In this document: piece by piece, positions 10,389 through 20,659 of the stretch
Layout: every line of letters begins with the position of its first letter
Position numbering within the stretch: the stretch's first letter is position 1
Assembly: GCA_026225945.1 (NCBI GenBank)
Contig: JAMJFZ010003581.1
Location: 4,342,501 to 4,406,500, forward strand
Origin: Cricetomys ansorgei
Taxonomy: Eukaryota; Chordata; Mammalia; Rodentia; Nesomyidae
DNA length: 64,000 nt
Reading direction: 5' to 3'
The notes under the pieces: generated by a model
Databases searched by the model: none
Told to the model about the DNA's origin: nothing
The model's input: only the letters and a program-made list of their open reading frames with translations
Translations under genes and position numbers: made by a program

Positions 10389-10853
10389 CTGTGTGTGTGT
10401 GTGTGTGTGTGTTGTACATATGTGTAAACATGTGCAGGTATACATGCACGTGTGTGTATGCATGTGAAGGCCAGAAGTCAACATGGAGTGTCTTCTTTGG
10501 TTTGTCTCTACCTTATTTTGTCACTGTTGCTGTGCATGTGTATGTATGCATGCAAGGGGGTTGTGTGTATGTACTCTATAAGCATGTTGAGAAGGTATCC
10601 ACACCTGCGTGCAAATGCTGGAGGAGGAGTTACACACTGTAGCACTCTTCATCTAATTTCCTTAAGGCAGAGTCTCTTACTGAACCTGGAATTAGGCTGA
10701 TGGCCAGGCCAGCATGCCCAACCATCACCCTCCCCAAAGCAGGATCACAGGGCATGTGGCTATGCCCAGGGTTTTAGGCAGATATTGGGATGTGAATGCA
10801 GGCCTTCCTCTCTGTACAAGTGCACTGACCCACAGAGATATCTCTCTAGCCCA
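10389..10853 (-). mobile_element. RSINE1 SINE with expanded (TG)n tail
   Basis: A (TG)n and TG-rich stretch (10389-10470) is followed by gtgaaggccagaagtcaaca, gagtctcttactgaacctgg and ctgatggccaggccagcatg, then a degenerate head ending tatctctctagccc. The CA tail of the element has grown into a microsatellite. Confidence 0.72.
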
Positions 10854-10894
10854 ATGTGCACTAGGGTACTAGGTGACTCTTGGGTCACACTCCT

Positions 10895-11165
10895 TCACTG
10901 AGGGAAATCAGGGTCAAAACCCTGAGGCAGAGACTGAAGCAGAGGCCACTGAGGAGTGCTGCTTACTGACTTGCTACCCATGGCTTGCTCAGCCAGCTTT
11001 CTTAAAGCCCAAGGGTGGTGCCACCCCACAGTACGCTGAGCCCTCCCCTATCAATCACTAAGAAATGCATCATAGGACAATCCAGTGGGTATTTCACAGT
11101 TGGGGTTCCTTCTTCTCAAATGACTCTAGCTTGTGTTAAGTTGAAATAAACTAGCCAGCACACCC
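10895..11165 (-). mobile_element. Rodent MaLR/ERVL-type LTR fragment
   Basis: On the minus strand it reads like the LTR family with caacttgacacaagctagag. Here the + strand has caatcactaagaaatgcatc, aaatgactctagcttgtgtt and aagttgaaataaactagcca. Partial and diverged. Confidence 0.65.
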
Positions 11166-11173
11166 TCTACTTT

Positions 11174-11203
11174 GTTTGTTTGTTTGTTTGTTTGTTTGTT
11201 TGT

Positions 11204-11234
<31 letters not shown>

Positions 11235-11237
11235 TTT
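11174..11237. repeat. (TTTG)n(TTTA)n microsatellite
   Basis: Seven TTTG units pass into about eight TTTA units, directly next to the tail end of the following minus-strand RSINE1. Confidence 0.95.
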
Positions 11238-11450
11238 TGAGATCGAGTCTCTCACTGGACCTCAAACCCATGGATTCAGCTATGTTAGCTGGCCAGCAAG
11301 CTACAGGGACCTGCCTGTCTCTGCCTCCCTTTCTCTGGGATCACAAACACGTGTTGCTGTGCCCAGCTTTTTACATGGGTGCTGGGGATTTGAACTCAGA
11401 TCCTCATGCTTCCATGGCAGCCACTTTACCAATGGAGCCATCTCCCCAGG
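11238..11450 (-). mobile_element. RSINE1 SINE
   Basis: Well preserved: gagtctctcactggacctca, gctggccagcaagctacagg, tttttacatgggtgctgggg, atttgaactcagatcctcat, gagccatctccccagg. Confidence 0.88.
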
Positions 11451-11639
11451 CTCTAGAATCCTTTCTGAATTTAAATGTACTCACTTCCCTCATCTTTGCC
11501 TCATACACCCATTTGCATCTCTTCTCCCACCGTGTACACATGCTCATGAGCCTAATGCATGCCATTCCACCAGCCATGCCTTCATTAATAAATTTATGTA
11601 ACCATGAACCACAAGAAGCATTACTTCGTATTTTACACT

Positions 11640-12031
11640 AATCTTAATAGGTTATCATTTCATTTTGTTTTTGTTTTTAATTTTTTATGATCCATATCAC
11701 ATTTGGAGCCTGTCCTTGCTGGTGCGTGTAGATCAGTTCTTTCTTTCTGATTAATAACTGTATTTTGTAGTAGACGTATCATTGATTCCCCGTTGTTGTT
11801 TAGGTTACTTCAAGATTGTATTATTAACTTTTATGCTGTGAATCACCTTCCTCTAGTTGTTTACGAAGGATGTTCTAAGATACTGAATTAAGGATGCGAT
11901 TTGATAAGTCATACGCTAAACACACTAATTTCACTTAACGCCACCAAGTTACTCCCCAGAGCATATATTCTTAACAACAGTTCATGACGTTTTCAGTTTC
12001 CCCATTTTTTTCCACCAGCATTTGATAACTA
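11640..12031 (-). mobile_element. Ancient L1 (L1M-type), 3' part of ORF2 region, segment 1
   Basis: Antisense matches to the conserved mammalian L1 end: ttgattccccgttgttgttt with aggttacttcaagattgtat (the aggttgcttccatatcttgg segment), tatgctgtgaatcacc, and ttccaccagcatttgataac. It continues at 13175 after later insertions. Confidence 0.62.
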
Positions 12032-12670
12032 TGCTGGTTAGTTCTCTGTAGGTCCGAAATGGCTCAAATAGACACTGAGAGATATGTGTGGCCATACAAA
12101 AGCAGTTTATTGCCACCGACTCAGAGACCAGCATGCCGGGTCTACCATTCAAAAAAAAATGGAGACCACAAAATGCAGGCTCATGCCTTCGAAGCGAAAC
12201 AGGCGATTGTTAGGGGGATCTCTCTGATTGGTCAGGATCTGAACACGGGTCCTTACTAGACTGGCTCATTACCTCTCAGGGAAGTGAGGAGAGTGAGAGA
12301 CTCGTCAAATGTTCTTCTTGGCAGCAGCCAGCATCAGGACTCTCTGAGAACTAAGGGCAGAGCCAGGTCAGCACCTAGGAAAGACAAGATGGAGTTAGTA
12401 AACAAAATAGAGTCACTCTGGTCCTCTCGTGTTCACCAACTTGACACAGACTAGAGTCATGTGGGAGGATGAGATCTCGTTGCTGTCATCAGACTGAAAT
12501 GCTGGTATATCTGTAGGGCATTCTCTTGATGGTTGATTGATGTGAAAGGACCAAGGCCACTGGGGACAGTTCTACCCCTGAACATATGATCCTGAGAACT
12601 ATAAGATAAGCAACTAAACATGAGCCTGGGAGCAAGCCTGTATACGACTGTTTCTAAGTGTGTGAACACA
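12032..12670 (+). mobile_element. MaLR/ERVL-type LTR, split by another LTR
   Basis: The first bases tgctggttagttctc (12034-12048) are separated by about 380 bases from the rest: caacttgacacagactagag, ggcattctcttgatggttga, ttgatgtgaaaggaccaagg, gcctgggagcaagcctgta. The 3' end of the LTR is missing. Confidence 0.75.
12049..12430 (-). mobile_element. ERV solo LTR nested in the MaLR-type LTR
   Basis: Read on the minus strand it has an LTR layout: TGAACACGAG start, a ctgaccaatcagagag box in the middle, an AATAAA signal (ttattgcc on +, near 12106), and a gagccatttcggacctaca end. The flanks gttctc and gttcac may be a 6-bp target duplication. Family not identified. Confidence 0.6.
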
Positions 12671-12674
12671 CTTG

Positions 12675-12938
12675 TGTGTTGACATCAGAAGTATTTCCCA
12701 GTTACTCTGCATCATACTCATTGCTTCAGGCTCTATCAATTGAACCCAGAGATCACCGATATGACTAGTCTCACAAGCCAGCTTGCTCTGAGGATGCCCT
12801 GCCTCAACTTCCCAAGGCTAGAATTACAGGCAGACTGCCATGTTCACCTGGCATTTCTCTGGATTCTAGGGATCCAAACCCTAGTCCTCCTGATTGCTTG
12901 GCCAGCTCTTTAACTGCTGAGCCATATCCTCAGCACTT
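12675..12938 (-). mobile_element. RSINE1 SINE (degraded)
   Basis: Minus orientation: tcacaagccagcttgctctg, cccaaggctagaattacagg, ttctagggatccaaacccta, ctttaactgctgagccatat. Confidence 0.7.
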
Positions 12939-12956
12939 AAACACATTTTTTAAAAA

Positions 12957-12960
12957 TGTT

Positions 12961-13005
<45 letters not shown>
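12957..13005. repeat. (TTTA)n microsatellite
   Basis: About eleven TTTA units, the A-rich tail of the adjacent minus-strand B2 seen from the other side. Confidence 0.95.
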
Positions 13006-13008
<3 letters not shown>

Positions 13009-13172
13009 TATATGAGTGTTCTATCTTCATGTACACCTGCATGCCAGAAGAGGGCATCAGATTCCATTATAGACAGTTGTGAACCACTATGTGGTGGCTG
13101 CGAATTGAACTCAAGTCCTCTGGAAGAGCAACCAGTCCTCTTAACCACTGAGCCATCTCTCCATCCCCCAAA
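13006..13172 (-). mobile_element. B2 SINE
   Basis: A clear B2 in reverse: ccagaagagggcatcagatt, cactatgtggtggctgcgaa, ttgaactcaagtcctctgga, gctcttaaccNctgagccatctctcc-type end. It carries the B2-borne CTCF-like motif at 13044-13060. Confidence 0.92.
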
Positions 13173-13174
13173 TG

Positions 13175-13500
13175 CATTTTAAAGAACTTAATAGCCTTGA
13201 CCCATTGAACCTCTAGTCATGAATTTGCCCCTTTGAAGAGTTTCGCTTTCTGCCAATTGCCTATGCACACCTATTGTCCATTTCCCTGTTAGGTTTGCCA
13301 CGGTTTTCTCGTCTATTTACAGGAATTGGGACACATTCTAGATTGGGATCCTTTAACAACAGGAAATATTTTATTAATTCTGTGTTTGTAAACATCTTCC
13401 TTTAACCTGTTGCCGAGTATGCTCTGGTTAACTTCTTGTCTCTTTACTGATCAAATGCTTTTCTGCTACCCTGGAAACATTCTTATTTATGGTTTTAGAG
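13175..13500 (-). mobile_element. Ancient L1, segment 2 (continuation)
   Basis: Resembles the antisense of old L1 ORF2: atttccctgttaggtttgcc, gtctatttacaggaattggg, gtttgtaaacatcttccttt. It follows on from 11640-12031 once the LTR, RSINE1 and B2 are removed. Confidence 0.45.
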
Positions 13501-14070
13501 TTTGTCTATCAAGCGCATGACCACTTCCACTTCCAGAATGGCAGCATCTGGGACTGGTATGAACTCACTCCAAGGAAACAAACCATGATTCATGAACACT
13601 GCATGACAACAGCCATTTAAAGTCTGTGGAAATTGTTCTCAGGACATACAAGTGAATAAACACTTGTTCGAGAAACTTCCTAAGTCTCAGGCAGAACAGC
13701 CAGAGCCGCCCCGGGTCCTCTTTGTCTACAGCTCAGCAATGGAGTCACGGCTACAACCAGAGTGTGGCTGAGAAAGCGTGTTCGCTTCCCTCTAAGCCTC
13801 CAGTTGAGCAATAGTCTGGCCCACCAACTGAGGCAGTGCAGTCACATTTATCCTCCCCTCTACCTCCAAGCTGCTGAGGCTGAATTCTTAGCTAATTCTG
13901 TAGAAGAAAGGTATAGGGTATCTTCATTCATCCATCTCCCATTTTTAGGGGCCAATATTTGACACTCAGCTGTGACAAGCTTCAAATAATGAGTCCCTTA
14001 CTGCTGTTAGACCTGATTACTCATGGGACTGAGAGTCCATGCCAGGAAAGGCAAGCTGGATTATCTAGTG
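13501..14070. other. Single-copy DNA, no feature seen
   Basis: A segment with cagaatggcagcatctgggactgg near 13535 faintly resembles an L1 5' region, too weak to call. Nothing else is recognised. Confidence 0.45.
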
Positions 14071-14074
14071 GGAG

Positions 14075-14265
14075 CTGGAGACACGGTTGGCAGTTAAGAG
14101 CACTAACCTCTTCCAGAGGACCCAACTTCAGTTCCCAGCACCCACATGGCAGCTCACAACCAACTCCAGAGGGTCTTCTGCCCTTTTCTGGCCTCCAAGG
14201 GAACCTACACACATATGTCATATGCAAACATGTACACATAAATAGAAAAATAAAAATAAATCTCT
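14075..14265 (+). mobile_element. B3 SINE
   Basis: gcagttaagagcactaacct, cttccagaggacccaacttc, cccagcacccacatggcagc, ttctggcctccaagggaacc, A-rich tail. Confidence 0.9.
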
Positions 14266-14282
14266 AAAAAATAAAAGAAGGC

Positions 14283-14400
14283 AATGTGAAATGGCACATC
14301 CCAGAACATTGAGGAAAAGAACATAAATGTCCAAGATTATTCTCTGTTACCTAGCAAGTTTGAGGCCAGCCTAGGCCACGTGAGACTTTGTCTCAAAAAA
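14283..14400 (+). mobile_element. Old B1/B4-type SINE
   Basis: Only the right half is clear: gcaagtttgaggccagccta, ggccacgtgagactttgtct, caaaaaaa. Confidence 0.6.
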
Positions 14401-14424
14401 AGGAAAAAAAATAATAAAAGTGAC

Positions 14425-14650
14425 CCTACACACTGTGGAAAACTTTTTCAAGTCATTTTCCTGCTAAGACTATACTATTTGGGATGGGGGGGGAAAAAAA
14501 GCACGAATAAAAGCAAGCAATTCAATTAAAGAACAGGCAAAAGATTTAAATCCACATTTTCCAAAAGAATATAAGCAAGTGTCCAAAAGAAGTATATATT
14601 CCATCTTAAATTATTCAGAAGTCCAATTTTAAAAGTTGAAATGCAATTAA
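14425..14650 (+). mobile_element. Ancient L1 ORF2 fragment
   Basis: caattaaagaacaggcaaaa, gatttaaatccacattttcc and aaaagaatataagcaagtgt match the old-L1 stretch around gggcaaaagacatgaacaga / ttccaaagaagacatac. No open frame survives. Confidence 0.6.
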
Positions 14651-14666
14651 TTTTAATTAACTCATT

Positions 14667-14740
14667 AATTAACTTACATGAACGTGGAGGCCAGCGGTTC
14701 ACATCTGGATGTCGTCCTCAGTTTTTCTTCCACCTTCTGA
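14667..14740 (-). mobile_element. RSINE1 tail fragment
   Basis: A short piece: acgtggaggccagcggttca, tgtcgtcctcagtttttctt, ccaccttctg. Truncated before the SINE body. Confidence 0.45.
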
Positions 14741-14919
14741 AATTGATTTTGACATTTTAATACTCACACAACATAAACAGTTCAGCATATAACTAGCACA
14801 GCAAACCCGTTGGTGACATTTTCTCCTTTTTTTTTTTTAAGCACTAAATTTTCAAAATCTGGTGTACGTTTTTATTTATCCTGCACATAGCAACATTTCA
14901 AGCCTCAAGACCCAACTGT

Positions 14920-15070
14920 GCTGGCAAGGTGGCTCAGTGGCCAAAGGCCCCTTCCAGTCATGCTGAGAGCCTGCGTTTGATCTCCAGGACCTACAAGGTG
15001 GAAGGACAGACTGACTCCCAAAGATGTCCTCTGACCTCCACGTGTGCATCCACACACGGGCTCATGGACT
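14920..15070 (+). mobile_element. B3A-like SINE
   Basis: ggcaaggtggctcagtggcc, tgatctccaggacctacaag, gtggaaggacagactgactc, tgtcctctgacctccacgtg. Confidence 0.8.
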
Positions 15071-15474
15071 GGAGAACGCAATATCCGTATGTGGCTAAGA
15101 ACACCAATATCCCGATATGCTTTTCTCGGGGGCTGTTACTCTGGCTTGATAGCCTGCTCCCCCTTTAGCAATAAGCCTCCTCAAGGTAGACACTGGATAG
15201 AGTCTTTGTCGCTGATGTGTTCCAAACGTCTCGCACAGGATTTCAGACTGTCAGCTTATTGAGCAAGTTTGGGTAGAAGGTAAGCATGCTGACCTTATTT
15301 TCAACTTTCAGATGTTTGCTTTGTGACGTCTTATCTGCCCAGGGTGCTCAAAAGAAAAAGAAAAAAAAAAAAAAAAACCTTTAAGTGTCCTTCCCAGAAG
15401 GGTGTGTCACTGGGATCTTCTGCTGTATTAATTGTTGCTACTCTCAGTCATTTTCACGTTTTTCAAAAATATGT
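15071..15474. other. Single-copy DNA with a 17-base poly-A
   Basis: An A run at 15361-15377. No SINE body adjoins it. Overlapping frames of 72-79 codons at 14929-15262 start inside the SINE and are not credible. Confidence 0.45.
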
Positions 15475-15512
15475 GTGGGGCTGGAGAGATGGCTTATCAG
15501 GTAAGAGCATAT
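15475..15512 (+). mobile_element. B2/B3 head only
   Basis: ggggctggagagatggctta followed by tcaggtaagagcat, then unrelated sequence. Only the tRNA-like first 35 bases or so remain. Confidence 0.75.
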
Positions 15513-16654
15513 ACTATATACGTAAATGTTTAATGTTTTTAAATTTTTTTTCTGCGTAGAGGGTACAACAATGAGGAAGCCCCTACTTGTTTCATTTACC
15601 AATTTCCATGGTTTGAATTTTCCCATGTCTTCAGATTCCAAGCTGCCAGTCTGAAGTGGAGAAGAGATTTGCTCAGTGGAGTGCAGCTCCGGCATGAGCC
15701 AGCTCCAGCACACTAGTATATGGTGGAAGATCTGCCAGAGCAGATGGTATTTGATAGGTAGTCTAGGTAACTTTCAAAATGTTTCAACAACACTCTCTTA
15801 TCATGATGACAAATGGCTTAGGTATTTTCACCGATTTACAGCTGTGGAAAATACAACTGAGGGCGGATAACTAAAATCACTTGTTAATACGTAGAATCAT
15901 TCCTTGGCTGAATTAATGGCCAACCCTTCCTTTTGCTCCTTCACGTCTCAGCTCTTTCGTTCCGTATTAGGTTACCCATGCCTGGCCTTGGTAAGAGTCT
16001 TATTTTTGACCTGGAGTGGGGTTCCGTGCTATCTCAACAAGCTGCCCCAAAGATGTAATCTCGCACATGCTTGGCTCCCCACCCAAGGTTCCTACCGCTT
16101 TACTTCCTGCTCCTGGGAATTTTGTGCATTCCTCCAATGTCAGAGAGCAGAAGCCTGCTGGGTTCTGTGGTGAGAAACTATTTATGTTTGCACAGTTGCT
16201 ATGGTTCTGGAGCATTCCTCTGCTTTCTGGGCTTACGGTGCGTTAAGATGTGAGAAAAGACAATAAAACAGTATGCCCAGCAGTGGGGGAAGCCTCCGCA
16301 CAATACAATTTAGACCTCCCTTTCAGTTTCTTTCTAGTAGTCTCTGTGATAGCCAAGGGGGAGTCCGTCAGGGGGAAAGAAAAATGAAGCAAAATCAGTG
16401 AGTAAAGAAGGCAATGGTTGTTTTTTGTTTGTTTTTTTTTTTGAAGCAGAGTTCAGTCTTTAAAACTCACCATTAGCCTAGTTTCTTTCAAGATGTAAGG
16501 CTCTCTTTCGCCTGCACACACAGAACCAGTTATTACACTTTGCTTTTCTCCTCTGTGGAATCAGAAACCATCGCTCCTGCCAGACAACGAGGGATGTGAT
16601 TTTACATGCCTATCTCTCCTCTTCCCTAAGGCTCCATCATTACCCTGTTTTAAT
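15513..16654. other. Repeat-poor DNA
   Basis: Over 1 kb with no clear repeat. A faint MIR-like patch occurs at 15830-15875 (atttacagctgtggaaaata). A T-rich run at 16420-16442 could be a SINE tail whose body is lost. Several overlapping frames of 64-89 codons at 15904-16253 have no recognisable motifs. Confidence 0.45.
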
Positions 16655-16745
16655 CTTGGAAACAGGCTAAGGCACTGAAATAGCCAGACCCCTGGCTACA
16701 ATGCAGCAAAGTACAGATGGGAACCTGAGTTGGTCTCACTTTCAC
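16655..16745 (+). mobile_element. MIR fragment (degraded)
   Basis: ggaaacaggctaaggcactg, then cagatgggaacctgagttgg, in MIR order (gaaactgaggcac ... gggattcgaacccag). Confidence 0.45.
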
Positions 16746-17309
16746 GCACGAGTGTCTCTGATACACTCTCCTGGAACGGAGCAGCCTTTCCTGGGCTCGC
16801 TTTCTGCCTTCCATTTTCAGACTGTTCCTTGTTCGGCTAGTAGTCTGATGCAACCTCAGTGTGTACATGGGGCAAGTGGCACCTGGCATGTGGGAAGACA
16901 GATAATTAAGACACTTTCCACCCCCTGTTCTCTTTGGTTAGATAAACAGTAGCTAATGAAGCTCACTGACGTCAGTAACAGACCTGTGTGAAGGTGTGGC
17001 GCTCACACACCCATTTCACAGATCGGCTGGGCAAGCAGAGCACTATCGATCAGAATGGTTCAAAACAAGGAAGAGACGCCCAACACTGTCTGTCCCACTG
17101 ACGGTTAAGTGCCTGCCCACCTCAGTCACCTCTGAGGTAATACTGGTGTTCTACCACTTTACCGGAAAGGGTTACTTCAGTATTTTTCTAGAAGGGCAAA
17201 TTGTCTGAGGAGCTAGGTGTGTTTTCTCCCATAACACACATCTCGAGACCCTTTCAGTGTTCTCTTACATTGTAAATAATGTGTTCTCTTTAAAACTTTT
17301 TTACACTAT
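16746..17309. other. Single-copy DNA, no feature seen
   Basis: A TGACGTCA-like half site (actgacgtcagtaac near 16965) is the only notable short motif, a potential CREB/ATF site. No repeat is recognised. Confidence 0.4.
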
Positions 17310-17485
17310 GTTTCTTTAGTGTGTGGGTACCTACAGGCACATCTGCTTGCATGTGTAGAGGTTAAGAAGACAATTGGCGTCAGACAGGTTTTCCTCTTCT
17401 ACCTAACGTGGGTTCCGGAGATTGAACTCAGGACATCAGACTTGGCAGCAAACACCTTAAACTGCTGTGCCATCTTGCCAGCCCA
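17310..17485 (-). mobile_element. B3A-like SINE
   Basis: Reverse: gcatgtgtagaggttaagaa, cgtgggttccggagattgaa, ctcaggacatcagacttggc, ctgtgccatcttgccagccc. Confidence 0.82.
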
Positions 17486-17826
17486 ATAATAATGAATTCT
17501 TCACCCTGAAGGGGATGTTGATGTGTGCTCTTTGCAAAGAAATACTAATACTGCAGAACTTCAAAAGGTGGGAGAAGATCTCCTTTCCAATTAGAACACA
17601 TATACACAAAACACCCAGGGATCTGGAGGGACAGATGCACAGCGGCATTTGGAAAATGGAATGATGACACAGATATACATATGGTGCCTAGTCAGCATGA
17701 GTTGCTCTTTGGCTTTATGTCAAGGGCAGCCCCCCCAACTTCTTGGTTAAGGAGGGATACATTTCCACCTGTCTGTCATGACGGTGAACCATTTGGAGTT
17801 CAGTCTCCTTCATAATATGGAGTAGG
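17486..17826. other. Single-copy DNA, no feature seen
   Basis: Nothing recognised. A run of eight C lies near 17730. Confidence 0.45.
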
Positions 17827-18032
17827 GGCTGGAGCAATGAATCACTAAGTGGCATTAAGAGCACAGACTGCTCTTCCAGAAAATCCCCCCTGGGTTCCCA
17901 ACACCCATGTGGTAACCCACTATTATCTCCAGTTCCAGGAGATCTGATACCCTCTACTGGCTTCTCAGGTACCGGGCATGCAAGTGCTGCAGACGCGAGC
18001 AGACAAAACACCCATACACATTTAAAAATACG
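17827..18032 (+). mobile_element. B3 SINE
   Basis: aggggctggagcaatgaatc, gactgctcttccagaaaatc, cagttccaggagatctgata, tactggcttctcaggtaccg, gacaaaacacccatacacat. Confidence 0.88.
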
Positions 18033-18064
18033 TGTGTGAGGCAATACATGTGTCATTTATTGGC

Positions 18065-18175
18065 TGAGTCGACAGATTTTTATTGTATCACATGCCCTAC
18101 GCTAAGCAGATGAGCAGATGGACAGTCCTTCCTTTTTGTGAACTCTTTGGTCCAAATGCAGAGACAGACATTAGT
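18065..18175 (+). mobile_element. L2/MIR3-like relic
   Basis: Loose similarity to the ancient ttattgagcacctactatgtgcc ... ggagacagacattaaacaa type: atgccctacgctaagcagat, gcagagacagacattagtca. Confidence 0.35.
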
Positions 18176-18934
18176 CAAGCCCAAGAACATCAAGTGTGTT
18201 ACAAACAACCACACCCCAGCTATCTGGGGGAGAGGTGAGCATCATCAGGCTAGAAACAGAAAAACAAGACACCAGAAAAATCTAGACTCACAAATCTAGA
18301 AAATGTGGCCCGCCTAGACTTGACTCGGGTTTCAGATTCCTGCATGGAGTGCTGTGTGCAAACGTAGGGACGTTCAGTTCAGTTTGCATCCCCTTCATTG
18401 ACAGGCTAGAAGTAAACAAGATCAAAAAGGTAAACAACAGGACAAGAGAGAGGCCAGCTCGGAGTGGCAGAGCACAGCCAACAGGCGTAGGCGGAGGGCA
18501 CAGAGCTAGCCTCTTAGCTGTGGATCCAAACTGTTTTTGTCCCTCTGACTACCTCTCTGGTGAGGTCAGTGAGTGGCGCCTATCAGCCACCCTCCAGGCA
18601 CCCCGAGTGAGACAAGTAAACACACTGGGAAGAAGGGATGGTACCTCCACCCGGAGTTTCAGTTCCATCTTTGTAGTGAACTGCCCAGGCTGGCTCAACA
18701 TAGTCGGGTTGACTGGAGCTTTAGAGCAATGGACCCAGTGAAGCCAGAAAAGAAAGAGGCTCAGACCATAAACTGCATGGGTGTCTGTCTTCAAGCTCTT
18801 TCCTCCCTGTGCTGGGATAGCACCAGAAGCATCCAAAAAATGACAGAAGGAAGAGAAACCAGGACACACTTGAGAAACGCCATCTCTATCACTTCCCAGA
18901 GCCCCGTCCCCACCTTCATTTAAAAGCATCTTTT
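18176..18934. other. Single-copy DNA
   Basis: No repeat recognised. Opposing open frames of 130 codons (18349-18741, +), 116 (+) and 126 (-) overlap here. None carries a known motif, and mutual overlap of three long frames suggests low stop density, not a gene. Confidence 0.45.
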
Positions 18935-19012
18935 GAGCCCCGGCTACTCGCTAAGCACTTTTCTCAGCCCTTGGAGATAGTGAGCTGAGCAAGACAAACA
19001 AGCTCTTGGGGT
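18935..19012 (+). mobile_element. MIR/L2-type relic
   Basis: ttttgagccccggctactcg, ctaagcacttttctcagccc, ttggagatagtgagctgagc and aagacaaacaagctct follow the ancient ttgagcgcctactatgtgcc...ggggatacagtggtgaacaagaca pattern. Confidence 0.5.
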
Positions 19013-19210
19013 CCAGAGAGATGGCTCAGCCTGGGCTGCTCTTCCAGAGGACCGGAGTTTAATTTGAAACACCCATGCTAGGTCACCCACAACTGCCTGT
19101 AACTCCAATTCTAGAGGATTCAGTGACCTTTCTTCCTGCACAAGCACCTGTGTGCATGAAGTGCGTATACACATGCAGGCATACACATGTATATGTGAAA
19201 AATAAATAGA
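19013..19210 (+). mobile_element. B3 SINE
   Basis: gtccagagagatggctcagc, ctgctcttccagaggaccgg, cacaactgcctgtaactcca, tttcttcctgcacaagcacc, aaaaataaataga tail. Confidence 0.87.
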
Positions 19211-19624
19211 AATTTAAGAGACAAGATTATCTTCAACTGGTAGTCTATTCAATAACACCCAGCACTGGCATTGGGATACAAGGAAGAAAGAGGGGTTTTT
19301 ATTGTTTATTGTTGTGGTGGTTGTTGTTGCTACTGTTACTGTCTGTCTTCCAGGGTACACACTTTTAACCTATAAGTCATTTCTATAGCCCTAATAAAAT
19401 GTTTGTTTTAAATCCACACTACTGAATTTTTCTAACACTAGCCTTTTAAAGGCACTTGTCTTAGCAAAGGGAATATATTATTTTAAAGTGTTTAAATTTC
19501 TTTCTTTATTCTGTAATATGATAAACAGCATTTAGTTGTTTAAAAAGAGAATAGACTGTTTTTAAAGTCATCTCTATGAAAATGAAAAGCCCAATGTATC
19601 TCTACTTCAAAAATAGATATATTT

Positions 19625-19628
<4 letters not shown>
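19211..19628. other. Single-copy AT-rich DNA
   Basis: A gttgttgttgct-type patch lies at about 19310-19335. No repeat body or gene signal is recognised. Confidence 0.45.
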
Positions 19629-19663
<35 letters not shown>

Positions 19664-19680
19664 TGTGTCTGTGTGTGTGT
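19629..19680. repeat. (TG)n microsatellite
   Basis: About 24 TG units with two tgtc interruptions, abutting a B3. Confidence 0.95.
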
Positions 19681-19866
19681 CTGGAGAGATGATTCCAAGG
19701 TTAAGAGTACTGGTTGATCTTCCAGAGGGCCTGGATCAGATTTCCAGCACCCACAACTCTTGGTAACTAGGGGATCTGACGCCCTCTTCTGGTCTCCTCA
19801 GGCACTGCATGTAAGTGGTACACAGACACAAGCAGGCAAAACACTCATAAATAAATCTAAAAAAAT
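19681..19866 (+). mobile_element. B3 SINE
   Basis: ctggagagatgattccaagg, gatcttccagagggcctgga, gggatctgacgccctcttct, ggtctcctcaggcactgcat, aaataaatctaaaaaaataag. Confidence 0.9.
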
Positions 19867-20184
19867 AAGTAGATATATAAAGTTTAAAAATAACATAAAT
19901 TAACTTGTGTTGGAGACTTTCTGAGAATATCAATTTCCACCCCTGTGTATAACATACCTCTAAATAATACATTTCTTTTTTTTTTTTTTTTTCTGTATTG
20001 GAAAAAATGTCGGCATTTTATATTTTCATAATTTAAATGTTTAATGTGTTTAGATGTAAGACACTCTGCTATTGTATGTTACTGAGTGTATTCACACTGT
20101 CTGGGTTGGTGAGTATAAGAGATCCAACCACCTAAAATAATAAAAATGTATTGTATGTTAACCAATGACATTGTTTTCTTTTTA
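19867..20184. other. Single-copy AT-rich DNA
   Basis: A T17-type run at about 19976-19992 without an adjoining SINE body. Otherwise nothing is recognised. Confidence 0.45.
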
Positions 20185-20340
20185 AAAATTACTTTATTCA
20201 CTGTCTGAATGTGTGTGTTTATGACAGTGCTCATGTGTAGGTCAGAGGACAAATTTCAGGAACTGATTCTCCTGGGGATTGAACTCAGTTCACTAGGCTG
20301 GGCAACAAGCATCCCTATCCACTGAGCCGTCTCGCTGGCC
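20185..20340 (-). mobile_element. B3A-like SINE
   Basis: Reverse: tgtaggtcagaggacaaatt, tcctggggattgaactcagt, ctgggcaacaagcatcccta, tccactgagccgtctcgctg. Confidence 0.85.
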
Positions 20341-20659
20341 CAAAGGTATATGTTTAAATACATCATCCATTTCCTGCTTTCTTCATAAAAGTTCCTTATT
20401 ATCAACTTTCAGGCTGATGTGCTCAGTGCTTGGAAGGACTGGAGAATTCGTTGATCATAGAAGGACACCTATGCTGACATCAGTTTGTTCTCTGACACAG
20501 CAATCACCAGGAATTTCGTATTGTAGATCACCTCTGTGAGGCTCTCACATCCACATTCTCTGGTCAACTTCTGGTTTTTATGACCCGCTCTTACACACAC
20601 ACACCAATACTGCAAACCGTAGTCCTTTGTTCTCCTGCATATCTTATTTGTGTATAGCC
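20341..20659. other. Single-copy DNA, no feature seen
   Basis: Possibly part of the following L2, but too diverged to assign. Confidence 0.4.

Noticed and set aside
11176..11641. 141- and 153-codon + frames
   Set aside because: Start in the (TTTG)/(TTTA) repeat and read through an antisense RSINE1.
16960..16975. CRE-type TGACGTCA promoter element
   Set aside because: A single short match (ctgacgtcag) in repeat-poor DNA without TATA, CpG island or transcript evidence.
18349..18741. 130-codon + frame
   Set aside because: No known motif; two other frames of similar length overlap it on both strands, showing locally low stop density.
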